Part shown: one piece after another, positions 1 to 12,480 of the stretch
Position numbering within the stretch: position 1 is the stretch's first letter
How the letters are laid out: every line of letters begins with the position of its first letter
Source of the DNA: Colocasia esculenta
Taxonomy: Eukaryota > Streptophyta > Magnoliopsida > Alismatales > Araceae
Length of the DNA stretch: 64,000 bases
Assembly: GCA_014218235.1 (NCBI GenBank)
Contig: CM024761.1
Coordinates: 89,157,968 to 89,221,967 of the forward strand
Direction of reading: 5' to 3'
Notes under the pieces: generated by a model
Database searches by the model: none
Told to the model about the DNA's origin: nothing
Seen by the model: only the letters and a program-made list of their open reading frames with translations
Made by a program: the position numbers and the translations under genes

Positions 1-349
1 GCGCGGGCTGGGGTCCCAGGAACGGTAACAACCTGTTTGCGGACAAGCCCTCAAGTGTCGAGCACCAGGTGAAATAGAACTGGCGTGGCAAACCACCAAC
101 AGAAACACAGCACAGCTGGCTTATAACCAAGACAAGCCCAGCAGGCACAGGCACGCATGGCACCCCTCCGGAAACCCCCAGAAGGGCCGTCGGCCAACGC
201 CGGCACACAAGGCACGGCCTAAGAAACCGTAACACCACAAACAGAACAGAAATCACCGCTCTTCTAATAATCGTTTGAAAGACAGACAATCAATTATTAG
301 ACAGACGCGAGCCTCCTAGCACAGCCGCTAGGACACGGCCACGAAGGTT
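1..349 (-). mobile_element. LTR fragment, chromovirus type, reverse orientation
   Basis: About the first 100 bases match the minus-strand chromovirus LTR at 29050-29150 by eye: both have an aacaacct block, then ggacaagcc, then a g(t/c)cgagcacc block, in the same order and spacing. No coding potential is visible. The piece is cut by the window edge and by the N gap, so its true ends are unknown. The remainder (100-349) shows nothing recognisable. Confidence 0.5.
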
Positions 350-449
350 NNNNNNNNNNNNNNNNNNNNNNNNNNNNNNNNNNNNNNNNNNNNNNNNNNN
401 NNNNNNNNNNNNNNNNNNNNNNNNNNNNNNNNNNNNNNNNNNNNNNNNN
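350..449. other. Assembly gap (100 N)
   Basis: Exactly 100 consecutive N. This is a conventional scaffolding gap, so the real distance between the flanks is unknown. Confidence 0.99.
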
Positions 450-724
450 GTGACCCCCGCACCGTCGCGTCTCTAGTCGCGACCCCGCGATCTGACGCGA
501 CAAGGACCGAGATCTCTGGCCTCCATAACCACATCCTATTTATCCTCCCATGCACTTTGACTTGGTCGAAGAGGTTTATCCCGACCCCTTGAGCACTTTT
601 TCGGCCCTAGGGACTCTCCTAAGCTCCCCTAAGTACTCTACATCCGATTTTGATAGAGATTTATCCCCCATTTTTAATTTCCACATCTTTTTGAGGAAAT
701 AATACCCAATTTTCTCACTCCAAG

Positions 725-736
725 CTCTATATAAGG
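725..736 (+). promoter_or_regulatory. TATA box of an LTR-like segment
   Basis: ctctatataagg is a strong plant TATA match set in an otherwise non-AT-rich stretch. Its position in LTR-like sequence suggests a retroelement promoter. Inference only; no transcript evidence. Confidence 0.4.
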
Positions 737-1296
737 AAGGCCCCTCCTCATGAACGAGGAGAGCCTCATGATCACCCCGAAGGGCTGCCAAAATTTCCTC
801 TGAACAAGCCTTAGCCACGCAGCCACTCATTCCACTCATTTCCCTTCATAGTCCACTCCTCACAATCCACTCATTTCACCTTCAATGGAGCAAGGAACGT
901 GAAGAGGGCGACTTCAGCAATCTCCTGGACCTTTTGCACATCATCAGAGCTGCATCCACGCCAGGAAGTCGCCCTAATGGGGCTCATCATCTCCCCTCTC
1001 CCTCTTTCTTGTTTCTACATGCATTTTTATGTTCTTTTAAAATAGAGCACATCTATCATCCACCCACGTTTTCCCACACCCATAGGGGTTTAAAACCACC
1101 CCAGGTGCGTTCCCACCATGATCCCCCGTCTCATTTCGTCTTTTAGAATAGATGCTACACTTTACATGTTCTAATAGGGTCTTTTCTTTGTGTTTTCTTT
1201 TGATTGGCAGGCAAGCAAACAAGGTCTACGAGAAGCTCTGGTACTCTGGCCGGCTGGAGGACTAGAAGAAGGTCACAACACCAATTCTCCCGCATT

Positions 1297-1392
1297 CAGA
1301 GAACGCGACGGCTTCGGGTGACGCGACAAAGACGCGTCGATTCCCACTGACGCGATAACAGAGACGCGGCGGCCATGACGACCGCGACACCA
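1297..1392. repeat. GCGAC/GTCGC word cassette
   Basis: Several GCGAC or close variants within about 90 bases (centres near 1307 and 1325, then gcgtcga, cgcgat, gacgcgg and ccgcgac). A related patch lies at 455-510 just right of the N gap. It is the same word family found in many LTRs of the window. Confidence 0.6.
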
Positions 1393-1555
1393 GGTCAGTC
1401 TTCCTGTTCTCTTCCTTTTTCCTAGTTTAAGTTAGCCATTGTCTTTTCTACATCATTGGGCAACTTATCTAGGTGGCGATCACTTTCCTATTTTCCATGC
1501 CATCATATTTGATATCCATGTCCGTGTCGAGGGGAAGCACAATCCCTGTGATTAC

Positions 1556-3414
1556 ACCTATCTGGGTGTTCCTCTCACCACCGGTCGTACTTCAGTTTCC
1601 CATTATAAGCACATAATGGATAAAGTGAATAATACTCTAGCCTCTTGGAAGTCGAAAATGCTTTCTCAAGCTATACGGGTTACCATGATTAACTCAGTCC
1701 TTTGTTCTATTACCATTTACACTACTTCTGCTTCTTGCTTGCCTAAGTCTATTCTCCAGTACATTGAGCGGACCTGTGCCTCCTTTTTCTGGAATGGGGC
1801 GGATGGACATAAGCGTAGGCACTGGATCTCTTGGGAGAGTATCAAGCGGCCGAAGTAGGAAGGGGGCCTTGGTGTTAGAAGCATGTGGCATGTTCAAGTT
1901 TCTCTCATGGCCAAGCTGATTTGGAATGCCATGAATGGTCAGTCTCTGTGGTCTAGGTATGCTAGAAGTAGATTCCTCACATCTCCTTTCTCTGAAGTTA
2001 CTAAGGCTTTTCCCACTGGTATTTCTAAAGGTGTGTTCAATGCGGCCAGGACCCTTATCCTGCAGAATAGTAGATGGGTCCTTGGTGATGGAAAGGACAT
2101 CGACATTCTTCGTCATATGTGGGTCGGTAGTGCTCCACTCATCGACTCCCTTCCCACCCCTACTCGACAACCCTTCGTTTCTGTTAAAGAAGTGGTTGAC
2201 CATGATGATCATCCGCTTAGGAGGTTTGATGATATCCGCCTTGTGTTGGATAATATTCACCTGTCTGAAGCCCCTAATATGTGTGTTTAGACTTCTGAAG
2301 CTGATGGCATCTTCTCTACCAGATCCGCCTTCCAGGTCTTTAGGCCGAAGGGTGTTCATCGCCCTACCCTGCTTAAAATTTGGCATCATGCGTTTAACCC
2401 CAGAGCTTCTATGTTTGGCTGGCGGATTTTGCATCGCGTAGTTCCCACAGATGATCGCATTTCTGATTGTGGTATCCCATTAGCTTCCTCATGCTCCTAT
2501 TGTAAGATCCCATCGATTGAAGACCTTGATCATCTATTCCTTACTGGGGAACTCCCGACTTTGCTGTGGCACTGGGCGAGTCCTCTTATTCATGGTAACA
2601 TTATGGGTCATCATATCACTACTACCTTATGGAAGATTATCTCTGTGTCTAACTGCAAATCCGCCTCTGGGTTTATTGCCATCTATGTTGTTTTTTAACT
2701 GTTGTGGGAAATATGGAAATTCAGATGTGCAAGGCGCTTTGATTCGAGAACTAAACCATTGAAGAGTATCATTTCTGACATTACCTTTGTGTCAATGTGG
2801 CCATCCAAGGGATTATTTTCAAGAAGGAAAGCTCCCAGGATCAACTTAGTATTCTCTAGAATTTTAGCTTTAAACCCAATGTCAAATTGAAAGAGCCTAA
2901 GATTGTCAGGTGGAGTTCTCTTCAACATGGTTTTAGTCTTAATGTCGACAGTGCTTGTAAAGGCAATCCTGGCCCTTGTGGTGGTGGAGGTTGTATTCGG
3001 GACTCTAATGGCAATATTCATCTTGGTTTCGCTTTCTTCTATGGTCAAGGCAACAACATGATTGCAGAGGTTCGTGCTCTTTGTGATGGGTTAAGGCTTG
3101 CTGAATTTTATGGGCTTCCTATTTCTATTGTCCACTCGAATTCCCTTGCGTTGGTGCATTCCTCTAAATCCAACAGGTGCCCTTCATGGAAATGTACTTG
3201 GTGGTAGAGAGTTGCCCAGTCCTTTCTTAGCAAGACATCCATTCCACTTGTTCATGCTTACAGGGAGACCAACAGAGTAGCGGTCACCCTTGCTTCTTAT
3301 GCTTGTGATCGAGGTGGCAGCTCAGTTTTTCACAGTCGCTCATCTCTTCCATTCATTTGTAAAGGCCTGATTTTGCTTGATAAAATGGGTTTCCCTTCTA
3401 TTAGGTTGGTTTAA
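1556..3414 (+). pseudogene. LINE ORF2 remnant: RT C-terminus, zf-RVT, RNase H
   Basis: The reading frame begins at the YLGVPL motif and continues through the FFWNG and GGLGVR blocks typical of plant LINE RT. It then passes through a zf-RVT region (about 2400-2570) with paired Cys and a His, and ends in an RNase H domain (about 2930-3414) with NVDSACKGNPGPCGGGGC. One frame runs from 1556 to 2890 with in-frame stops at 1856, 2288 and about 2696, then a frameshift leads into RNase H, which has another TAG near 3205. The RNase H Asp expected in the (E/Y)SDSLALV motif is Asn (codon 3139-3141). The gene therefore cannot make an active protein. Confidence 0.88.
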
Positions 3415-3584
3415 CATGTGTATTTCAAGGGGTATGCCCCGTAGGTATTTTTTACTTAATTTTTTTAATGATATAAAATTATGGTGCAGAAAACATCTTG
3501 AAGAGTGAGAACATTATCTCCTGCTGGGAGATAGTGCACTTAGCTGGCTTGTCTTCCTTGTGCCACTTCCATTTAAAAAAAAAA
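1556..3584 (+). mobile_element. LINE (L1-type non-LTR retrotransposon), 5'-truncated
   Basis: Only the 3' part of the element is present: RT C-terminal region, zinc-binding RVT domain, RNase H, a 3' UTR and a short poly(A) tract ending at 3584. The 5' break is within the codons for the conserved YLGVPL motif and abuts retroelement sequence ending in gtgattacac. Truncation at the 5' end is usual for LINEs. The right flank is satellite but the left flank is not, so no TSD can be read. It belongs to the same family as the LINE at 53743-56221, as the RNase H and 3' UTR layout agree. Confidence 0.88.
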
Positions 3585-5740
3585 TGCTAGGTTTGCTAGT
3601 TATTATGTGCATACTCCCATGATCAAATTGTGTATAATTGCGAAATGATATGGATAGAAGTTGAAACAATGAATCATGTTATATATTATGTGTAGAAAGC
3701 ATGTGTAGGTTGTTCATGTTTATTTGTTAAATTGAAATAAAGCATGTACCATGTATTTTTCTCTTATGGATTATAATAATAGCATGTGTGTGATGTGTGT
3801 AAGGATGTTCCTTAGGTTGCTTGCTGAGTCTTTTTTCTTAGAAGACTCATACTTGCTTTGACATACAGGTGAGACAGGTGTCCTTGTACTTGAGGAGGAC
3901 TTAGTGAGGAGCGACTCCGAGCGAGAGGGGTAGCTGCTTGTGGAGTGCTACGTAGTTTACTCTTTTCTTTTCATAGTATGTAAACAATGTTATAGACAAT
4001 GTTATTTCATATGGACATGTATAATGTGGGCAATTGTTTTTTCTTTACTTTCACTATATAGACTGTGGAATTATGTGAATGATGATGGAATAAGATTTCT
4101 TTTTATTTCCACTATACTCTTTTGTTATTTATGTACATCTCAACCTATTGTGTAGTGTTGGGTAAATGTCTCACTATAATGACGCCCATTATATCGATGT
4201 GGATTGGTATAATCGTACCGGTATAAGGAGTAAGTATTCCATTGAAATTACCTGAATTCTATGTTAAATTGTTAAAATTAGTTTTTATGTTGCAAAAAAT
4301 ATGAAAAATTAGACATGTGACATATCACTTGTAAGAAGTCTGTGATAAACATATGACACTATTTTGACACCCGTGAGTACTATTTGCTTTGAACGATGGT
4401 ACTAAACCATGATTAAGTGTATGTGAGTTAAACCATGTAAAAATTAGTGAATCGCAGCATGATTAAGCACTGTTATGGTTAAATTGTCACTGTAAAATGG
4501 TAATATTATGTTCTATAAACTGAAGCATGTGTAATTGTTTAAAGTGCATGTGAATGAGTTAAAGCGTGTATATAAGTAATTGAGAACATGTGATTAAGTG
4601 ATAATGTGTAAATTGTGCCGACATTGACACTGCTACCATAGAAGGTTGTGGAGCCGTACTATAGTAAAGTCCCTATGGGAAGGCTCATTGTGTATGTGAT
4701 ATCCTATAGGCATTAGGATGAAATCCTGGAGGTGGACAAGTACCACAGGTTAGGGTGGAGAGGGCTTCTCCCGATTCTGTGCTGTTACCAAGATTCGTCA
4801 CTATATTGCCTAGGTGACGGGTATGTGTTATGTGAATGTGTGTCATTCTTTATGGTGGTTCGAACTATGTGTCATGGCAAATTAAGTGTAAAATGTGAAT
4901 ATGTGAATATGTAAAAGTGTTATGTGAAGGTAATAGCATGTGAAACGATGTGAAAATATGTGAATGTGATACAATAATGTTAAAACAACAAGCTTAAGAT
5001 GGGAATAAGTGTTATAAAAGCATGTGAAATTGATTAGATATCATGCTAGGTTTGCTAGTTCTTATGTGCATATTCCCATGATCAAATTGTGTAATTTTGA
5101 AATGATATGAATAGAATTTGAAACCATGAATCCTGTAATATATTATGTGTATAAAGCATGTGTAGGTTGTTCATGTTTATTTGTTAAATTGAAATGAAGC
5201 ATGTAACATGTATTTTTCTCTTATGGATTATAAGAATAGCATGTGTGTGATTTGTGTAAGGATGTTCCTTAGGTTGCTTGCTGAGTCTTTCTTTTTAGAA
5301 AACTCATACTTGCTTTGAGATATAGGTGAGACAGGTGTCCCTGTACTTGAGGAGGACATAGTAAGGAGCGACTCCGAGCGAGAGGAGTAGCTGCTTGTGG
5401 AGTGCTACGTACTTTACTCTTTTCTTTTCATAGTATGTAAACAATGTCATGGACAATGTTATTTCATTTGGGCATGTATAATGTGGACAATTGTTCTTTC
5501 TTTACTTTCACTATATAGACTGTGGAATTATGTGAATGATGATGGAATAAGATTTATTATTATTTCCGCTGTACTCTTTTATTATTTATGTACATCTAGG
5601 GGTGAACACAGTTCGGTTCGGTCCGAGTTGGCTCATTTTTTGGCCAAACCGAACTGAACTGAATCCCGAGGCCAAACCAAACCAAATTGAACCAGTTTGC
5701 TTGGGTATAACCGAAGTTTAGTATCTTTTATATCAGAAGC

Positions 5741-5813
5741 TCGCGCATGCCTCAGTGGCTAAGGCGTGCACGCTTCCTGCTGGCGGTCAAGGGTTTGAAT
5801 CCCTGCTCCGCCA
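5741..5813 (+). other. tRNA-like segment inside MITE (not a functional tRNA)
   Basis: Contains an A-box-like ctcagtggctaagg followed about 30 bases later by gggtttgaatccc, a good B box / T-arm, and a ccgcca end. The 5' acceptor strand does not pair with the 3' end, so no complete cloverleaf forms. A second tRNA-like segment on the opposite strand follows at 5866-5931. Likely a tRNA-derived pol III promoter relic. Confidence 0.5.
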
Positions 5814-5865
5814 CCTTTTTCTACAGTAATTCTCGATTTTTGACCAAAAAATCACACCAGAGGAG

Positions 5866-5931
5866 ATGGGTTTCGAACCCGCGCCAGCGCAGGCGGCTTT
5901 ATTGCATACGCTAGCCAACCGTGCTACAGTT
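5866..5931 (-). other. Second tRNA-like segment, opposite strand
   Basis: Read on the minus strand it has an A-box-like gtagcacggttggctagcg and a B box cgggttcgaaacccatc. The pair lies roughly head-to-head with the plus-strand copy at 5741-5813. It lacks convincing acceptor pairing, so it is not called as a tRNA gene. Confidence 0.45.
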
Positions 5932-8900
5932 CATTTGAGTATATGTTATACTTCTAATATATATTCGGTTTCAGAAAGTGAAACCGAACTGAACTGTGCA
6001 GGATCCCAAACCGAATCGAACCGAACAGAACCGATCGGTTCAGTTCGATTTTTCGATTTGAACCGAAGTTTGAACAACCCTATGTACATCTCGACCTATT
6101 GTGTCATGTTGGGTAAATGTCTCACTGTAATGACGCCCTTTATATCGATGGGGATTGGTATAATCGTATCGTATAAGGAGTAAGTATTCCATTGAAAATA
6201 CCTGAATTCTATGTTAAATTGTTAACATTAGTTTTTCTGTTGCGTAAAATATGAAAAATTAGACATGTGACATATCACCTGTAAGAAGTCTGTGATAAAA
6301 ATATGACACTATTTTGAAACCCGTGAGTACTGTTTGCTTTGAATGAGGGTAGTAAACCATGATTAAGTGTTGTGAGTTAAACCATGTAAAAATTAATGAA
6401 TTGTAGCATGATTAAGCACAAATATGGTTAAATTGCCACTGTAAAATGGTAATATTTGTTCTATAATCTGAAGCATGTCTAATTGTTTAAAGGGCATGTG
6501 AATGAGTTAAAGTGTGTATATAAGTAATTGAGAACATGTGATTAAGTGATAATATGTAAATTGTTTCGACATTGCCACTGCTACCATAGAAGGATGTGAG
6601 CCGTACTGTAGTAAAGTCCCTATGGAAGGCTCTCATTGTGTATGTGATATCCTATGGGCATTAAGATGAAATTCTGGAGGTGGACAAGTAGCACAGGTTA
6701 GGGTGGAGAGGGCTTCGCCTGGTTCTATGCAGTTACCAAGATTCGTCACTGTATTGCCTAGGTGACGGGTATGTGTTATGTGAATGCGTGTCCTTCTTTA
6801 TGGTGGTTCGGACTATGGTCACGACAAATTAAGTTAAAATGTGAAAATGTGAAATGAATATGTGAAATGTGAATATGTAAAAGTGTTATGTGAATGTGAT
6901 AGCATGTGAAATGATGTGAAAATATGTGAATGTGATACAATAACGTTAGAACAACAAGCTTAAGGTGGGAATAAGTGTTTTAAAAGCATGTGAAATTGAT
7001 TAGATATCATGCTAGGTTTGCTAGTTCTTATGTGCATATTCCCATGATCAAATTGTGTATAATTGTGAAATGATATGAATAGAATTTGAAACCATGAATC
7101 ATATTATATATTATGTGTAGAAAGCCTGTGTAGGTTGTTCATGTTTATTTGTAAATTGAAATGAAGCATGTACCATGCATTTTTCTCTTATGGATTATAA
7201 GAATAGCATGTGTGTGATGTGTGTAAGGTTCCTTAGGTTGCTTGCTGAGTCTTTCTTTTTAGAAGACTCATACTTGCTTTGACATACAGGTGAGACAAGT
7301 GTCCTCTACTTGAGGAGGACTTAGTGAGGAGTGACTCCGAGCGAGAGGAGTAGCTGTTGTGGTGTGCTATGTAGTTTACTCTTTTATTTTCATAGTATGT
7401 AAACAATGTTATGGACAATGTTATTTCATATGGACATGTATAATGTGGACAATTGTTCTTTCTTTACTTTCACTATATAGACTGTGGAATTATGTGAATG
7501 ATGATGGAATAAGATATCTTTTATTTCGCTGTACTTTTTGTTATTTATGTACATCTCAACCTATTGTGTAGTGTTGGGTAAACGTCCCACTGTAATGACG
7601 CCCATTATATCGATGTGGATTGGTATAATCGTACCGGTATAAGGAGTAAGTATTCCATTGAAATTACCTGAATTCTATGTTAAATTGTTAAAATTAGTTT
7701 TTCTGTTGTGAAAAATATGAAAAATTAGACATGTGACATATCACCTGTAAGAAGTCTATGATAAAAATTTCACACTATTTTGACACCGTGAGTACTGTTT
7801 TCTTTGAACGAGGGTAGTAAACCATGATTAAGTGTATGTGAGTTAAACCATGTAAAAATTAGTGAATTGCAGCATGATTAAGTATTGTTATGGTTAAATT
7901 GCCACCGTAAAATAGTAATATTATGTTATGTAAATTGAAGCATGTCTAATTGTTTAAAGTTCATGTAAATGAGTTAAAGGTGTGTATATAAGTAATTGAG
8001 AACATGTGATTAAGTGATAATGTGTAAATTGTGCCAACATTGACACTGCTACCATAGAAGGCTGTGGAGCCGTACTGTAAAAGTCCCTATGGGAAGGTTC
8101 ATTATGTATGAGAATCCTATGGGCATTAAGATGAAATCCTGGAGGTGGACAAGTACCACTGGTTAGGGGGAGATGGTCTCCTGGTTCTACGCAGTTACCA
8201 AGATTCGTCACCGTATTGCCTAGGTGACGGGTATGTGTTATGTGAATGTGTCTTTCTTATGGTGGTTCGGACTATGTGTCATGGAAAATAAGTGTAAAAT
8301 GTGAATATGTGAAATGTGAATATGTAAAGTGTTATGTGAATGTGATAGCATGTGAAATGATGTGAAAATATGTGAATGTGATACAATAATGTTAAATCAG
8401 CAAGCTTAAGGTGGGAATAAGTGTTATAAAAGCATGTGAATTGATTCAATATCATGATAGGTTTGCTAGTTCTTATGTGCATATTCCATGATCAAATTGT
8501 GTATAATGTGAAAAGATATGAATAGAATTTGAAACATGAATCATAATATATATTATGTGTAGAAAGCATGTGTAGGATGTTCATGTTTATTTGTTAAATT
8601 GAAATGAAGCATGTACCATGTATTTTTCTCTTATGGATTATAAGAATAGCATGTGTGTGTTGTGTGTAAGGATGTTCCTTAGGTTGCTTGCTGAGTCTTT
8701 CTTTTAAGAAGACTCATACTTACTTTGACATACATGTGAGACATGTGTCCTTGTACTTCAGGAGGACTTAGTGAGGTGCAACTCTGAGTGAGAGGAGTAG
8801 CTACTTGTGGAGTGCTGCATAGTTTACTCTTTTATTTTCATAGTATGTAAACAATGTTATGGACAATGTTATTTCATATCGACATATATAATGTGGACAA

Positions 8901-10571
8901 TTGTTCTTTCTTTACTTCACTATATAGACTGTGGAATTATGCGAATGATGATGGAATAAGATTTCTTTTTATTTCCGCTGTACTCTTTTGTCATTTATGT
9001 ACATCTCGACCTATTGTGTAGTGTTGGGTAAATGTCCCACTGTAATGACGCCCTTTATATCGATGTGTATTTGTATAATTGTACCGGTATAAGGAGTAAG
9101 TATTCCATTGAAATTACCTGAATTCTATGTTAAATTTTTTTAATTAGTTTTTATGTTGCAAAAAATATGAAAAATTAGACATGTGACATATCACCTGTAA
9201 GAAGTCTGTGATAAAAATTTGACACTGTTTTGACACCCGTGAGTAATGTTTGCTTTGAACGAGGGTAGTAAACCATGATTAAGTGTATGTGAGTTAAACC
9301 ATGTAAAAATTAGTGAATTGCAGCATGATTAAGCATTGTTGTGGTTAAATTGCCACTTTAAAACAGTAATATTATGTTATGTAAACTAAAGCGTGTCTAA
9401 TTGTTTAAAGCGCATGTGACTGAGTTTAAGTGTGTATATAAGTAATTGAGAACATGTGATCAAGTGATAATGTGTAAATTGTGCCGACATTGACACTACT
9501 ACCATACAAGGCTGTGGAGCCGTACTGTAGTAAAGTCCCTATGGGAAGGCTCATTGTGTATGTGATATCCTATGGGCATTAGGATGAAATCCTAGAGGTG
9601 GACAAGTACCACTGGTTAGGGTGGAGAGGGCTTCTCCGGTTCTACGCAGTTACAAAAATTCGTCACTGTATTGCCTAGGTGACGGGTATGTGTTATGTGA
9701 ATGTGTGTCCTTCTTTATGGTGGTTCGGACTATGTGTCACAGCAAATTAAGTGTAAAATGTGAATATATGAAAATGTTAATATGTGAAATGTGAATATGT
9801 AAAAGTGTTATGTGATGTGATAGCATGTGAAATGATGTGAAAATATGTGAATGTGATACAATAATGTTAAAACAACAAGCTTAAGATGGGAATAAGTGTT
9901 ATAAAAGCATGTGAAATGATTAGATATCATGCTGGGTTTGCTAGTTCTTATGTGCATATTCGCATGATCAAATTGTGTATAATTGTGAAATGATATGAAT
10001 AGAATTTGAAACCACGAATCATGTTATATATTATGTGTAGAAAGCATGTGTAGGTTGTTCATGTTTATTGTTTAATTGAAATGAAGCATGTAACATGTAT
10101 TTTTCTCTTATGGATTATAAGAATAGCATGTGTGTGATGTGTGTAAGGATGTTCCTTAGGTTGCTTGCTGAGTCTTTCTTTTTAGAAGACTCATACTTGC
10201 TTTGACATACAGGTGAGACAGGTGTCCCTGTACTTGAGGAGGACTTAGTGAGGAGCGACTCCGAGCGAGAGGAGTAGCTGCTTGAGGAGTGCTGCGTAGT
10301 TTACTCTTTTATTTTCATAGTATGTAAACAATGTTATGCACAGTGTTATTTCATATGGACTTGTATAATGTGGACAATTGTTCTTTCTTTACTTTCACAA
10401 TATAGACTATGAAATTTTGTGAATGATGATGGAATAAGATTTCTTTTTATTTCTGTTGTACTCCTTTGTTATTTATGTACATTACGACCTATTGTGTAGT
10501 GTTGGTTAAATGTCCCACTATAATGATGCCCTTTATATCGTGTGGATTGGTATAATCGTACGGTATAAGGA

Positions 10572-12480
10572 TGGTCGTTACAATTTTCCTTTGTTATTTT
10601 GAAATTTCTAGAGCTTATAGAGTTTACATTCTTAAGAATAAAATTGTTGAAGAATCTCCACATGTAGTCTTTGATGAAAATTCTTATAAATCTGATGACT
10701 CTACATCTTACTGAAATCTACAAAATGCAGAAGAAGATGACTTCATTGTTGAGTCTTCACCAACCGTTGAGGAGCATGAAGGAACATCAGAAAATCTGAA
10801 TAATCCAGTACCTACCACAAATGGATCAGGTAGTATTGCTCCAGAACTACATGAAACTGATGAGGTAACATCTGAACTAAGAATGTTAAAAGATCATCGT
10901 ACAGAGAATGTAATTGGCAATTTGCATGATAGAGTTAGAACTAGACCTTCTTTTTAGAATGCAATAAATGAAGACCTCTTGGCACTAATTTTCCAGATTG
11001 AACCTAAGTCTATTAATGAAGCTCTAACTAGATAAGATTGGATCAATGCAATGCATGATGAACTTCATTAATTTGACAGAAATAAAGTATGAGAATTAGT
11101 ACTTAGACCTAGTGAGCAATCTGTGATTGGCACTACATGGGTATTTAGAAATAAACTGAATGAAAATGGATAGGTTGTAAGGAATAAAGCTAGAGTAGTT
11201 GCCAAGGAGTACAATCAAGAGTTTGGTATTGACATTGAAGAGTCATATGCCCCTGTAGCTAGACTAAAAGTTGTAAGAATCTTTCTTGCTTTTGCATCAT
11301 CCTTGAAATTTAAAGTTTGTCAAATAGATGTGAAAAGTGTCTTCTTGAATGGTTACATCAAGGAAAATGTTTTTGTTATCATGATCATGTTTTTAAACTC
11401 AATAAGGCTCTTTACGGTCTTAAGGAAGCTCCAAGAGCTTGGTATGACTGCTTGAGTTCATTTCTTTTAATAAAGGATACACAAGAGGTAATGTAGACCA
11501 AACTTTATTTAAAAAAATTGTCAATAATCATATCATTGTTGATCAAATTTATATTGATGACATAATTTTTGGGTTACAAATAAAGAGTTGTGCACTGAAT
11601 TTGCTAATCATATGCAAACTGAATTTGAAATGAGTTTTGATGGGTGACTTACAATTCTTTCTAGGATTGCAGGTACATCAAACCAATGAAGGGATATTCA
11701 TAAGTTAAACAAAGTATGTGAAAGAGCTTCTGAAGAGATTTGACTTTTAGCACCTCAAACATACAAGCACACCAATGGCAATAAATGTAAGGTTAGATGA
11801 AGATTCATCTGGTAAGTCTGTAGATCCAAAGACCTATAAAGATATGATTGGCTCTCTACTTTACCTTACAATCTCTAGAGCAGATATTCAATTTAGTGTG
11901 TGCATGTGTCCAAGATTTCAGGCCAATCTTAATGAAAGTCACATGTTAGACGTCAAAAGAATTTTTAAATATGTTGCTGGAATATGTGAATTTGGAATAT
12001 GGTATCCTACTGGTTGCAAATTAGATTTAATTATTTACTGTGATGCTGATTATGCTGGTTGCAAACTTAATAGAAATTGTTCTAGTGACTTGTGTTTATA
12101 TCTAGGTGGATGCCTAATCTCTTGGGCTTCTAAAAAACAACATTTAGTAGCTCTATCCATTGCAGAGGTTGAATACGTTGTGGCTGATTGTTCTCGAGCT
12201 CAAGTTTTTAGGGTGAAACACCAGCTCGTAGACTATAATCACAAAGTGGGCTATATTCCTAGTGCAATCAATTTGTCTAAAAAACCTAATTCAACATTCA
12301 CGAACAAAACACATTGAAATAAAGCACCATTTTTTAAGAGATGAGGTTGCTAGAAAATCACTTGAGCTTCACTTTATGGAAACTGAAATTCAAATTGCAG
12401 ACATTTTTACTAAGCATCTTTTAGTAAATTGATTTTCATCATTATGAAGAGAGCTTGGTTTACACAAATTTTCACATCCT
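10572..12480 (+). pseudogene. Ty1/copia (SIRE-like) pol remnant: RT and RNase H
   Basis: A degenerate polyprotein read across many stops and frameshifts. The acidic pre-RT linker comes first (10640-10960). RT follows, with ARVVAK, ESYAPVARL, QIDVKSVFLNG, ALYGLKEAPRAWYD and the catalytic YIDD (11550-11561), then FFLGLQ near 11650. The open stretch from 11775 to 12317 covers the end of RT and the RNase H domain with YCDADYAG and LISWASKKQ. The start abuts a truncated satellite monomer, so gag, protease and integrase are missing. The motif order is standard copia (RT then RNase H, with integrase upstream). The SIRE/Maximus assignment rests on the long non-coding 3' region shared with the 35430-41246 element. 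Confidence 0.85.

Larger units (their letters stand above)
450..1555 (+). mobile_element. Non-coding retroelement segment related to the 49677-52435 units
   Basis: The part from about 1035 to 1555 lines up with the second half of each 49677-52435 unit: a gggg-tt(t)aaaa-cccc block, a 'atagat(a/g)ctac' block, a 'ggcag' followed by 'ggccggctg(a/g)', a run of GCGAC/GTCGC words, and finally 'agcacaatcc' plus 'gtgattacac'. A TATA box at 725-736 suggests this is LTR or leader sequence of a gypsy-like element. No open frame encodes a recognisable protein. The right edge is where LINE sequence starts. Confidence 0.55.
5597..6082. mobile_element. hAT-type MITE with tRNA-like core
   Basis: The element begins taggggtgaac and ends gaacaacccta, giving imperfect terminal inverted repeats. 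It is flanked by an exact 8-bp TSD, tgtacatc (5589-5596 and 6083-6090). Neighbouring satellite monomers show the empty site with one copy. An 8-bp TSD with a TAGGG-type end is the hAT signature. Subterminal regions are rich in ggttcggttcggt and its complement. There is no transposase, so it is non-autonomous. Confidence 0.85.
3585..10571 (+). repeat. Satellite-like tandem array, ~1.46-kb monomer, ~4.7 copies
   Basis: The landmark tgct(a/g)ggtttgctagtt recurs at 3585, 5044, 7010, 8455 (tgatagg) and 9930. This gives monomers of 1459, 1966 (1472 without the MITE and duplicated TSD), 1445 and 1475 bp, plus a partial fifth. Copies differ by scattered substitutions and 1-4 bp indels. Each contains a cattatatcgatgtggattgg block, a zone dense in the word atgtgaa, and a block starting aggtgagacaggtgtcc. 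Short open frames recur in each monomer but drift with indels, so they are not genes. The last copy stops abruptly at copia sequence. Confidence 0.93.

Noticed and set aside
5741..5813. Possible nuclear tRNA gene
   Set aside because: Good B box and A-box-like stretch, but the acceptor arms do not pair and it lies inside a MITE with clear ends.
3940..7571. Recurring small open frames (about 70 codons, starting ME/VCYVVYS) in each satellite monomer
   Set aside because: They follow the tandem period, shift with indels and show no conserved protein features; shadows of the repeat.
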